From positions 1 through 64,000 of the forward strand of contig CAKZQH010000011.1 of assembly GCA_937139565.1 (NCBI GenBank): a DNA stretch of 64,000 bases, given 5' to 3'. A program made the translations under genes and the position numbers. The notes beneath the pieces are model-generated. The model did not search any database. It had not been told where the DNA came from and saw only the letters and a program-made list of their open reading frames with translations. This DNA is from an uncultured Nitrospiraceae bacterium. Lineage in GTDB: Bacteria > Nitrospirota > Thermodesulfovibrionia > Thermodesulfovibrionales > Thermodesulfovibrionaceae. Of the stretch, positions 56,098-64,000 are shown one piece after another; within the stretch, counting starts at the first letter, position 1; each line of letters begins with the position of its first letter.

Positions 56098-56342
56098 ATT
56101 TCTAAAAGCTTTTTTAATTTTTCCTCGTCAAAACCAATTAATGATTTTTCTACTACAATAGTAGGAAATGTCTGGTCTGGGTTCACTTTTTTCAACTCCT
56201 TAAGAACCACCCACTGTTCACCACTATCAAGGGTATCAACTTCTATATTTTCGTATTCAACTTTATGATTATTAAGAAATTCCTTTGTTTTCTTGCATGC
56301 TGGGCATGTACTCAATGAGTATAGTTTAATTTTTCTATGCAT
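56094..56342 (-). CDS. Glutaredoxin-like redox protein
   Basis: 82 residues with the active site CPAC (LSTCPACKKTKEFLNN) and cis-proline TFPTIVV. A small glutaredoxin/NrdH-like fold. Its 3' end overlaps the FTR-like gene; its 5' end overlaps the upstream gene by 8 bases. Probably reduced by the FTR-like protein. Confidence 0.9.
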   Translation of the reverse strand: MHRKIKLYSLSTCPACKKTKEFLNNHKVEYENIEVDTLDSGEQWVVLKELKKVNPDQTFPTIVVEKSLIGFDEEKLKKLLEI

Positions 56343-56685
56343 TTCCTGTCCTTTTATTTTTGTTAAAAGTGTTATTCAGGGTTAACTCAATATCTTCGAG
56401 CATTTCAAAATTGGCAGTTCTAACTCGCTCCAATGGAAGCCCAAGCATTTTAGCTAACTCTTCAAAAGGTATTTTTGATACATAACAAAGCTCAGCAATT
56501 AATATTTTTAAAGCATCATCTTCAATAAGAGCTTTCAAATTATCGTCAGCTAATTCTACTCTATCAATAGCATCCTGAAAGGTCATTCCATTTTTGATAT
56601 TTGTTAATATTTCTTGCATTGCCTTTTCATATATTTTGCTTTCATCTTCAGAATATTCTCTGTAAATAAAATCAAATTCCTTCAT
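56335..56685 (-). CDS. Hypothetical small acidic helical protein
   Basis: 116 residues, acidic, largely helical (YEKAMQEILTNIKNGMTFQDAIDRV, ALIEDDALKILIAELCYV), with a possible helix-turn-helix-like end (FEELAKMLGLPLERVRTAN). Translationally coupled to the glutaredoxin gene. Function unknown. Confidence 0.7.
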   Translation of the reverse strand: MKEFDFIYREYSEDESKIYEKAMQEILTNIKNGMTFQDAIDRVELADDNLKALIEDDALKILIAELCYVSKIPFEELAKMLGLPLERVRTANFEMLEDIELTLNNTFNKNKRTGNA

Positions 56686-56695
56686 TTTAGCTCCT

Positions 56696-57136
56696 TTATT
56701 TCGTATTATTGATATAGATTAAATATTTTGTCATTAGATTATGCATCATCCCTTTAATTTCATCATTCTTTACACCTTTTAAAATATCGTTAATCCAATC
56801 TTTTTGTTCATCAGAAATTTTTTTTGTCTCCCTCTTCGTCATTTTCGAAAATTCTTTTCGAAAAACACGGCCAAATTTAAAATTAACATCCCTAATGCCA
56901 TAGGGACTTAACTTTTTTAAGAATTCCTCCTTAAGCATGATCAGTTCGTTTAACCAGGCACTGGAATTTACTGACACTAATAGAATATTTTCTTTAATAT
57001 CCTTTGGGTATGTGTGCTTTCTAATCGGATCTTCAAAAATTTTTGCCCAATTTTCCTGTAAAAGTTTTAACTTTACAGCGACCTCAACGCCAAGATTATT
57101 AAACAAAGAAGGCAATATGATGCCTAACTTTTGCAT
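56696..57136 (-). CDS. DUF721/DciA-like protein
   Basis: 146 residues with a DUF721 core: LKLLQENWAKIFEDPIRKHTYPKDIKENILLVSVNSSAWLNELIMLKEEFLKKL. DciA proteins assist loading of the replicative helicase. Follows rpmB by 6 bases. Confidence 0.8.
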   Translation of the reverse strand: MQKLGIILPSLFNNLGVEVAVKLKLLQENWAKIFEDPIRKHTYPKDIKENILLVSVNSSAWLNELIMLKEEFLKKLSPYGIRDVNFKFGRVFRKEFSKMTKRETKKISDEQKDWINDILKGVKNDEIKGMMHNLMTKYLIYINNTK

Positions 57137-57142
57137 AGGATT

Positions 57143-57331
57143 CTATACAGCCTTTTGAACAAGACCCGAGCGAAGACATCTGGTGCAAACATGAACTCTC
57201 TTTGGGCCAGATTCAGTAATTATCTTCATTCTTTGAAGATTTGGCAAAAAATATCTCTTAGTTTTGTTGTTAGCGTGACTTACATTATTACCCAAGGTCT
57301 TTTTCTTTCCACAAACGAAACAGCTTGCCAT
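57143..57331 (-). CDS. rpmB: Ribosomal protein bL28
   Basis: 62 residues from ATG at 57331, which has GGAGGAG at the right spacing; an upstream frame extension to 57346 is not needed. [34 protein letters not shown], with CxxC pairs (C4/C7, C51/C54) that bind zinc, is typical. Divergent from infB. Confidence 0.95.
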   Translation of the reverse strand: MASCFVCGKKKTLGNNVSHANNKTKRYFLPNLQRMKIITESGPKRVHVCTRCLRSGLVQKAV

Positions 57332-57414
57332 TGTCTCCTCCTTCAATTTGCATATACTTATTTATTTATGATAACATTTTATTGATCTGCAGACAAGGGA
57401 GGTCGGACTGTTCT

Positions 57415-59718
57415 ATGTCAGATAAATCTGTTAGAAGTATAGAATTAGCAAAAGAACTTGGTGTCAAACCCTTAGAAATTGTCAAATTTATTGAAAACTT
57501 ACGAAATGTTCAATTTAAAAAAGGCACCACCAATATTAAAGTCGAATTTGAAGAAATTGACAAAATCAAGGAACATTTTAAAACAGAAAGAGAGGAAAAA
57601 AAAGAAATCCTGAAGGATGAAATAAAAAATAAAGTAGAAGTTGAAAAGATAGAAGAAAAGGAAACAGAGAGAGAAATAAAAGAAGAACCATTACAGACAA
57701 AAGAAATTGAAAAAAAGCCGCCTCTGCCTTCGAAAGTAATCGAAGAGGAAATAAAGGATGAGGACGAACTTTCTCTGCCTGGTAGATTCAGAAGAGAAAT
57801 TTCTTTTGAAAAAATTGAAAAAATAAAGCCTAAACCTGTTTCGTCAAAATTACCTCCTAAAAAGATAGAGCCCAAAAAGTGGCTTGATATAAAAGAGCAA
57901 AAAAAAGCAAAGGATAAAATAAAAAAAGAAGAACCAAATGTTCAACCAACAACTGCTCCAAGAAAAAAATCTATTAAGCTAGAAGAAGGAACAACTGTAA
58001 AGGAATTTGCAGAGTTAATAGGGCAGAAAGTTCCGGATGTAATAAAGAAGTTTATGGAACTCGGCTATATGCCTACAATTAACCAGCCTGTTGACTTAGA
58101 TGCTGCTCAACTTGTCGCTGAATCTTTTGGAATAAAAATAGAGCTTTCTCAGAGTGAAGAAATAGATGTAATTGAGGAAATAGAGGATGCTCCGGAGAAT
58201 CTAAAGCCAAGGCCACCCATTGTGACAGTGATGGGACATGTTGATCACGGTAAAACCTCTTTACTTGATGCAATAAGAAAAACAAAAGTAACTGAACAGG
58301 AAGCAGGAGGAATTACTCAACATATAGGTGCTTACAAGGTAACTCTTCAGGGTAAGGATATTACCTTTCTTGATACACCTGGTCATGAAGCATTTACTGC
58401 TTTGAGAGCAAGAGGAGCAAAGGTAACTGACATAGTTGTTCTCGTTGTAGCTGCCGATGACGGTGTAATGCCTCAGACAATTGAAGCGATTAATCATGCA
58501 AAAGCAGCAGAGGTGCCGATTGTTGTTGCTGTTAACAAGATAGATAAACCTGAAGCAAATCCTCAGCGAGTAAGAACCCAGCTGAGCGAGTATGGCGTAA
58601 TTCCAGAGGAATGGGGTGGGCAAAACATATTTGTTGACATATCGGCAAAAAAAAGACTTGGAATAGAAAATCTACTTGAGATGATCCTTTTGCAGGCAGA
58701 AATAATGGAACTTAAAGCAAATCCAAATAAGCTTGCCAGAGGAACAATCATAGAGTCAAGGCTTGATAAAGGCCGTGGACCTGTGGCTACAGTTATAGTT
58801 CAGAATGGCACATTAAAAGTTGGTGATGCTTTTGTGGCAGGAACAGCCTATGGCAAAGTAAGGGCAATTCTTGATGACACAGGAAAAAGAATAAACGAGG
58901 CACCTCCTTCAACACCTGTGGAGGTTGTTGGATTTGAGGAAGTGCCTCAGGCTGGAGATTTTTTTACCGTTGTAGAAGATGAGAAATTAGCAAGGCAAAT
59001 AGCAAATTTGAGAGCTCAAAAGAAAAGACTTGCTGAAATGCAAAGAACTCAAAAAATCACACTTCAGGACCTTTACGATAAGATTAAAGAAGGAGAAGTT
59101 AAAGAACTCAACTTAATAATAAAGGGAGATGTGCAGGGTTCAGTTGAGGCTTTAAAGAAAGCTGTTGAAGACATTATTCATCCTGAAGTAAAGGTGAAGG
59201 TTATTCATACTGCGGTTGGTGGTATTACTGAAAGTGACGTTAACCTGGCAGCTACTGCAAATGCAATTATAATAGGCTTTAATGTTAGACCTGAGATAAA
59301 GGCTCATGAATTAGCAGAACAACTAGGAGTCGACATAAAGCTTTACAGCATCATTTACGAAGTCATAGAAGATGTAAAGAAAGCACTTACAGGAATGTTA
59401 CAACCAGAAATAAAAGAAAAGGTTCTTGGTAGAGCCGAAGTCAGAGCAGTATTTAAAATCTCAAAAATTGGTACTGTGGCTGGTTGTTATGTTTTAAGCG
59501 GTACCATATCAAGAGCAAGTGATGGGATAAGAGTTATTAGAGACAACATTGTTGTTTATGAAGGCAAAATAAGCTCTCTTAAAAGATTTAAGGAAGATGT
59601 TAGAGAAGTTCAGGCAGGTTATGAATGTGGCATTATGATTGAGAATTTTAACGATTTGAAAGAGGGTGATGTTTTAGAAAATTATATCCTTGAAAAGATA
59701 GCTGCAAAGGGTTTATAA
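57415..59718 (+). CDS. infB: Translation initiation factor IF-2
   Basis: 767 residues from the ATG at 57415 behind AGGGAGG. An N-terminal IF2-N domain ([21 protein letters not shown]), a charged linker (about 50-190), a second IF2-N domain, and the G domain [21 protein letters not shown]; then domains II-IV. Positions fMet-tRNA on the 30S subunit. Heads infB-rbfA-nrnA-parA-like, with the next gene starting at its stop. Confidence 0.98.
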   Translation: MSDKSVRSIELAKELGVKPLEIVKFIENLRNVQFKKGTTNIKVEFEEIDKIKEHFKTEREEKKEILKDEIKNKVEVEKIEEKETEREIKEEPLQTKEIEKKPPLPSKVIEEEIKDEDELSLPGRFRREISFEKIEKIKPKPVSSKLPPKKIEPKKWLDIKEQKKAKDKIKKEEPNVQPTTAPRKKSIKLEEGTTVKEFAELIGQKVPDVIKKFMELGYMPTINQPVDLDAAQLVAESFGIKIELSQSEEIDVIEEIEDAPENLKPRPPIVTVMGHVDHGKTSLLDAIRKTKVTEQEAGGITQHIGAYKVTLQGKDITFLDTPGHEAFTALRARGAKVTDIVVLVVAADDGVMPQTIEAINHAKAAEVPIVVAVNKIDKPEANPQRVRTQLSEYGVIPEEWGGQNIFVDISAKKRLGIENLLEMILLQAEIMELKANPNKLARGTIIESRLDKGRGPVATVIVQNGTLKVGDAFVAGTAYGKVRAILDDTGKRINEAPPSTPVEVVGFEEVPQAGDFFTVVEDEKLARQIANLRAQKKRLAEMQRTQKITLQDLYDKIKEGEVKELNLIIKGDVQGSVEALKKAVEDIIHPEVKVKVIHTAVGGITESDVNLAATANAIIIGFNVRPEIKAHELAEQLGVDIKLYSIIYEVIEDVKKALTGMLQPEIKEKVLGRAEVRAVFKISKIGTVAGCYVLSGTISRASDGIRVIRDNIVVYEGKISSLKRFKEDVREVQAGYECGIMIENFNDLKEGDVLENYILEKIAAKGL

Positions 59719-60075
59719 ATGCATCCCTATAAAAGGTCAAAAAGATTAGGTGTTCTTCTTAGAGAAGAAGTTGCTGATATTATCCTTCACAAAATAAAAG
59801 ATCCAAGACTTGGTTTTATAACTGTTACTGATGTAGAGCTTTCTGATGATCTTAGAAATGCCAAGGTTTTTGTTTCAGTTCTCAAGGCAGAAGACAGAGC
59901 AGAGACTCTTCAGATTTTAAACGATGCTAAAGGTTTTGTGAGGGGAGAAATTGCGAAAAGGCTTAGAATAAAAATAATTCCTACCTTTGAATTTGTTTTT
60001 GACGAGTCAATAGAGAGAGGATTCAGGATTGACGAACTATTAAAAGAGATAAAAAAGACTTCGGAGGAGGTTTGA
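59719..60075 (+). CDS. rbfA: Ribosome-binding factor A
   Basis: 118 residues: RSKRLGVLLREEVADIILHKIKDPRLGFITVTDVELSDDLRNAKVFVS is the family core, with a KH-like fold. Matures the 16S 5' end. Overlaps the next gene by 4 bases. Confidence 0.96.
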   Translation: MHPYKRSKRLGVLLREEVADIILHKIKDPRLGFITVTDVELSDDLRNAKVFVSVLKAEDRAETLQILNDAKGFVRGEIAKRLRIKIIPTFEFVFDESIERGFRIDELLKEIKKTSEEV

Positions 60076-61052
60076 GACCGCCTGAGAATATATTGGAAGT
60101 TTTAAAGAATGAAGATTCATTTCTTATCCTTACCCATTCCACTCCAGATGGAGATGCCCTTGGGTCGTCACTTGCTTTAAAGTTTTTATTAAGAGAACTT
60201 GCTAAAAAGGCAGAGATATTTACCGAACAGCCCATACCTTCACAATATAAATTTCTTCCTGAAATCGAAAAGATTAAAAACATTCGGGAACTACCATTAG
60301 AAGCATTTAAAGTATTAATTCTCGTTGATTGTAATAATCCATCAAGAGTGGATAATGATAAAAAACTTGTTGAAAAAATTGAAAGATTTTCAGGAATAAA
60401 AGTTATCATTGACCATCACATAGAAGACAAAAGAGGAGATTTCAATGCCATAAAATGGATTGAGCCTGAGGAGGCAGCAACAGGAATAATGATTTATAAA
60501 ATTATTAAAGCTTTTGGAATTAATTTAGATTATGCCATGGCAACAGCTCTTTATACAGCTATAATCATCGATACAGGCAATTTTCAATTTGATAATACAT
60601 CAGAACATGTTTTAACAATAGCAGCAGAACTTGTAAGAGCTGGAGCAAAACCCTCCTATATCTATGAACAGAGTTTTGAATCTTGGAGTCTTAACAGGTT
60701 TAATCTTTTTGTTAATATGTTAACCAATGTTGAAATAACACCACCTCTTGCAGTGGGATATTTAAGAAAAGATGATTTCGAGAAAACAGGCACCGAAGAA
60801 TCGGATACAGAGCGGTTTGTAGAATTTTTAAGAACCATAAAGGATGTAACCATTGCAGCTCTTTTTAGAGAAATAGAGGAAAATTTTTTTAAGGTGAGCC
60901 TTCGTTCTAAAGGAAGCTTAGATGTCAATCCAATAGCCAGAGCTTTTGGAGGTGGTGGCCATAAAAATGCTTCTGGATATAGAATCAGATCATCTTTCGA
61001 AGAGGCTAAAAATAAACTTATTGAAGTACTAAAGTCGAATCAAATGCTATGA
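60072..61052 (+). CDS. nrnA: DHH-family oligoribonuclease/phosphatase NrnA
   Basis: 326 residues, TTG start after GGAGGAGG. DHH motifs THSTPDGDALGS, DCNNPSR, IDHHIED and DTGNFQF; DHHA1 domain GGGGHKNASGY. Bifunctional nanoRNase and pAp phosphatase in the family. Confidence 0.93.
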   Translation: MRPPENILEVLKNEDSFLILTHSTPDGDALGSSLALKFLLRELAKKAEIFTEQPIPSQYKFLPEIEKIKNIRELPLEAFKVLILVDCNNPSRVDNDKKLVEKIERFSGIKVIIDHHIEDKRGDFNAIKWIEPEEAATGIMIYKIIKAFGINLDYAMATALYTAIIIDTGNFQFDNTSEHVLTIAAELVRAGAKPSYIYEQSFESWSLNRFNLFVNMLTNVEITPPLAVGYLRKDDFEKTGTEESDTERFVEFLRTIKDVTIAALFREIEENFFKVSLRSKGSLDVNPIARAFGGGGHKNASGYRIRSSFEEAKNKLIEVLKSNQML

Positions 61053-61065
61053 TAGGTATCTAAAA

Positions 61066-61866
61066 ATGGGAAAAGTCATAGCAATAGCCAGTCAAAAAGG
61101 CGGAGTTGGTAAGACCACGACAGCTATAAATTTATCTGCCTGTCTTTCAGTTAAAGGCAAAAAGGTTTTAGTGATCGATTCAGATCCTCAGGGGAGTCTT
61201 TCTTTTGGGCTTGGTATAAGGAGAAACGGAGAAAAAATAAAGGGATTATACGAGTTTTATACAAACAGAGCAAGCTTTGAAGAAGTTGTTATTGAATGTA
61301 TTGACAACCTTTTTGTTATTCCTACAAGAATAGACCTTTTTATGGCTGAGCTTGAGATATTTGAAACAAATGAAAGGGAAAAGAAACTTAGACTGCTTCT
61401 TGAAAAATACAAAGACGATTTTGATTATATTTTTATTGACTGTCCTCCTTCCTTTTCATTTCTTACCCTTTGTGCTCTTGTAGCATCTGACTCTGTAATC
61501 ATACCTGTTCAGTGCGAACAATTTGCCCTTGAAGCTCTAAGAATATTTATCAAGCTACTTTGGCGAATTAAAGGTAATTTTAATGAATTCCTTGAGCTTG
61601 AAGGAATCCTTCTTACCATGTTCAGCAAGCATCTTATTATGAGTAGGACTATAGCTGAGGATATACGAAGAGTTTTTCGCTCTAAAACCTTTGAAAGTGT
61701 TATTCCCAGAAATGTGGCTCTTGCAGAAAGCTCAATAAATGGAATTCCAGCAATTTTTTATGCTCCAGAGGCAGCTGGTTCAATTGCTTATAAAGAGCTT
61801 GCAGAGGAATTTCTCACTAAGAACTCTTTAGTTCCTGAAGAACTCTCTCAGCAAGCTTCAAAGTAA
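61066..61866 (+). CDS. Second ParA/Soj-like ATPase, without ParB
   Basis: 266 residues. Walker A KGGVGKTTTAINLS, A' VIDSDPQGSLSFGLG, Walker B YIFIDCPPSFSFL. Clearly paralogous to the ParA at 44178, but no ParB gene accompanies it. Candidate roles: positioning of other cargo (chemoreceptors, pili) or regulation. The last 16 codons and the stop overlap the convergent uvrC gene. Confidence 0.9.
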   Translation: MGKVIAIASQKGGVGKTTTAINLSACLSVKGKKVLVIDSDPQGSLSFGLGIRRNGEKIKGLYEFYTNRASFEEVVIECIDNLFVIPTRIDLFMAELEIFETNEREKKLRLLLEKYKDDFDYIFIDCPPSFSFLTLCALVASDSVIIPVQCEQFALEALRIFIKLLWRIKGNFNEFLELEGILLTMFSKHLIMSRTIAEDIRRVFRSKTFESVIPRNVALAESSINGIPAIFYAPEAAGSIAYKELAEEFLTKNSLVPEELSQQASK

Positions 61867-63640
61867 ATCCGGGAAGAGAAGCTATTTTTTCAACTTGAGC
61901 GTTTTTTATATTTTCAATACTTCCAAAATACCTAAGAAGAGTAAGTCTTCTTTTTCTTCCAATACCTGGAATTTTTTCAAGTAAAGATTCAAAGGAAGCC
62001 TTCTTCCTAAGTTTTTTATGGAAAGATATGGCAAATCTATGGGCTTCGTTTCTAATTTTTTTGAGTAAAAGACTTGAAGGTCTTTTATCTTCAAGGGATA
62101 TTTCCTTTCCATCGGAAAAAATTAGTCTATCTGGGTCTTTAGCAATAGCAAAAACATTCAATTTTTCGCCGAGGTCTTTAATAACTTTTATTGAGGCATT
62201 TAAATGCCCCTTTCCGCCATCAATAAGAATTATATCGGGTTTCGGAACACCTTCTTCTGTATCAAATTTCATCGTCACTCTTAATACAGCCTCTTTCATC
62301 GCTCTGTAATCATCTATTCCTTGGATTTCTTTGATTTTTAAATGTCTGTAAAATTCTTTGATAAATACTCCATTTTCCCAATATACGAAACTTCCAACAG
62401 AATGAGAGCCAAATAGCGTTGAAATGTCAAAAGCTCCAATTCTTTGTGGAGTTTGACAAATCAAAAGCCTATCTTTTAGTTCTTCCAATAAATTATCAAT
62501 CTCGTCAGTCTTTGTTTTAAGATAAATCTTTGCGTTTGTATAAGCCATATCCATAAGATTTTGTTCTTCTTCTGTTTGCGGAGTAGTTATTTGCACATAA
62601 TCTTTTCTATTAGTCTTCAACCATTCAGAGATATTTTCCAAGTCTTCTGGAAGAGCAGGTACAAGAACCCTTTCGGGAGGTAAAAGTGTATCCCTTGAGT
62701 ATAGGGCTTCAATAACATAGTGAATTAGCGTTTCTTCAGAATCATAGATAACATTTTTTATCAAGTAGTTTTTTGAGCCTATGAGCAATCCATTTCTAAC
62801 AAAGAGCACATTTATCGATATCTTTCCGTGCTTTTCATAAATTCCAATTATATCCATATCATTAAGATTAGTAGAAACCACTCTTTGTTCAGAGAAGATC
62901 CTTTCAATTTTTTTAATCTGATCTCTTACTACTGCTGCTTCTTCAAACTTTAATTGGTCGCTTAATTTTTTCATTTTTTCATAGAGGGTGCCTATTAACT
63001 GGGAACTTTTTCCTTTAAGAAAAAGAACAACCTCTTCAACTCCCTTCATGTATTCATCTCTTTCAATTAACCCTGCACAAGGAGCAGGACATCTTTTCAT
63101 CTGATATTGAACGCAAGGTCTCATTTTTTTGTTAAGATTATATTTACAAGTTCTCACAGGAAAATTTTTTCTAATAAAGGATAGAGCCTCCCACATTGAT
63201 TGGGCAGGAACATAGGGACCAAAATAAAGGTTTCCATCTTTCTTAAGTCTTCGGACTACCTCAACCTTTGGCCACTGTTCTGTGATTGTCACTCGGAGAT
63301 AGGGATAATTTTTATCATCCCTAAGTATGACATTATAAGGAGGCTTATACTGCTTAATTAGATTTGCCTCAAGCACAAGGGCTTCATATTCACTGGAGGT
63401 GACAATATATGAAAAATCCTCTATCTCAAAGAGCATCTTTGTTTTTCTTGGGTCTCCCTCCAGTTTCTGTGTGTAACTTCTGAGCCTGTTTCGAAGATTT
63501 TTTGCTTTACCTACATATAGAACCTTTCCTTTTTTATCTCTGAAAAGATATACGCCTGGTAATTGAGGAATGCCCGTAAGCTCAGAAAAAAGCTTTCTTT
63601 TATCAGTGTGTTTTCGAGTATTTTTTCCATCTTTAATCAT
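61817..63640 (-). CDS. uvrC: UvrABC excinuclease subunit C
   Basis: 607 residues. GIY-YIG nuclease (PGVYLFRDKKGKVLYVGKAKNLRNRL), UvrB-binding UVR motif (LKFEEAAVVRDQIKKIE), RNase H-like nuclease (RIGAFDISTLFGS, DIILIDGGKGHLNA) and C-terminal helix-hairpin-helix (IPGIGRKRRLTLLRYFG, SLPGFTLKLAERVLQEL). The C-terminus is the normal family end, so the 50-base overlap with the ParA-like gene is not due to an extended UvrC. Confidence 0.97.
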   Translation of the reverse strand: MIKDGKNTRKHTDKRKLFSELTGIPQLPGVYLFRDKKGKVLYVGKAKNLRNRLRSYTQKLEGDPRKTKMLFEIEDFSYIVTSSEYEALVLEANLIKQYKPPYNVILRDDKNYPYLRVTITEQWPKVEVVRRLKKDGNLYFGPYVPAQSMWEALSFIRKNFPVRTCKYNLNKKMRPCVQYQMKRCPAPCAGLIERDEYMKGVEEVVLFLKGKSSQLIGTLYEKMKKLSDQLKFEEAAVVRDQIKKIERIFSEQRVVSTNLNDMDIIGIYEKHGKISINVLFVRNGLLIGSKNYLIKNVIYDSEETLIHYVIEALYSRDTLLPPERVLVPALPEDLENISEWLKTNRKDYVQITTPQTEEEQNLMDMAYTNAKIYLKTKTDEIDNLLEELKDRLLICQTPQRIGAFDISTLFGSHSVGSFVYWENGVFIKEFYRHLKIKEIQGIDDYRAMKEAVLRVTMKFDTEEGVPKPDIILIDGGKGHLNASIKVIKDLGEKLNVFAIAKDPDRLIFSDGKEISLEDKRPSSLLLKKIRNEAHRFAISFHKKLRKKASFESLLEKIPGIGRKRRLTLLRYFGSIENIKNAQVEKIASLPGFTLKLAERVLQELKSS

Positions 63641-63800
63641 CTTTAGAGATTTTAAAATCTTATACCTTCTTATGTCTATAAAGGAAAAATCATAACATTA
63701 TTAAAATGAAAGATTTTTAGTTTTTCAGCTGCATAATGCCTTTTAAATAAATCCAAATTAATACAAAATTGTTTTATTTTTCAAAAATGAAATATCAATT

Positions 63801-63814
63801 CTACAAAAATGTAG
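63801..63814. promoter_or_regulatory. Short palindrome upstream of nifH
   Basis: CTACA-AAAA-TGTAG, a perfect 5-bp inverted repeat with a 4-base centre, about 54 bases upstream of the sigma-54 element. Possible site for a regulator or a small hairpin. Confidence 0.35.
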
Positions 63815-63829
63815 CTAAATTGTGGATCT

Positions 63830-63853
63830 GATTTTAAAAAAGTATTTAAAATC
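63830..63853. promoter_or_regulatory. Perfect 9-bp inverted repeat next to the nifH promoter
   Basis: GATTTTAAA (63830-63838) and TTTAAAATC (63845-63853) with a 6-base centre. Ends 14 bases before the -24 element, so a protein bound here could block or help activation. Confidence 0.5.
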
Positions 63854-63867
63854 AAAGCCTTACATTC

Positions 63868-64000
<133 letters not shown>

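Overview
The window is AT-rich bacterial chromosome. Its gene content fits an anaerobic, thermophile-like diderm of the Thermodesulfovibrio type (Nitrospirota): a four-subunit group 3b-like [NiFe]-hydrogenase, an archaeal-type glutamate synthase domain protein, indolepyruvate:ferredoxin oxidoreductase, a ferredoxin-thioredoxin-reductase-like protein, twitching ATPases, an OprB-like porin and a nifH start at the right edge. The genus is inferred from content only; no database search was possible.

Layout. 1-1.9 kb: a possibly truncated nuclease-like gene, a palindromic REP/MITE-like repeat cluster, and tRNA-Ser(UGA). 1.9-5.3 kb (minus): an NtrC-type response regulator and its haem-motif sensor kinase. 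5.4-9.4 kb (minus): hydrogenase operon beta-gamma-delta-alpha with a near-consensus promoter. 9.5-12.5 kb (minus): glutamate-synthase-like FMN protein preceded by a regulator that fuses a RecA/KaiC-like domain, an XRE helix-turn-helix and a cupin; strong palindromes lie between them. 12.5-13.5 kb: a second repeat ladder. 13.5-20.7 kb (plus): a defence island, with a Type III-like methyltransferase and helicase-nuclease flanking a frameshifted gamma-glutamylcyclotransferase and a MntA/HepT toxin-antitoxin pair. 20.7-25.6 kb (plus): nickel uptake operon (porin, NikK, NikM, NikL, NikQ, NikO) behind a structured leader. 25.6-29.1 kb (minus): iorA-iorB-paaK.

29.2-53.3 kb is mostly housekeeping: cysS, an rRNA methyltransferase, two PilT-type ATPases with a pseudo-receiver, a phosphatase, a CooC-like ATPase, mazG, csp, lipA, alcohol dehydrogenase, aminotransferase, homoserine dehydrogenase, an E1-like/JAMM pair, PBP1A, parAB, yebC, a DUF502 protein, glmU, glmS, uvrD, gatC and panD. 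53.3-64 kb holds bioD, a nucleotidase-like HAD protein, a compact rpmB-dciA-redoxin-FTR operon, infB-rbfA-nrnA-parA2, uvrC, and nifH behind a probable sigma-54 promoter.

How the parts fit: nickel uptake can feed the hydrogenase; the hydrogenase, Ior and FTR-like enzymes all exchange low-potential electrons through ferredoxin or NAD(P)H; hom with the E1-like/JAMM pair resembles thiocarboxylate-dependent homocysteine synthesis. The items most worth a second look are the KaiC-XRE-cupin regulator with its palindromes, the nested toxin-antitoxin inside the restriction locus, the nik leader hairpin, the glutaredoxin-FTR cassette, and the palindromes at the nifH promoter.
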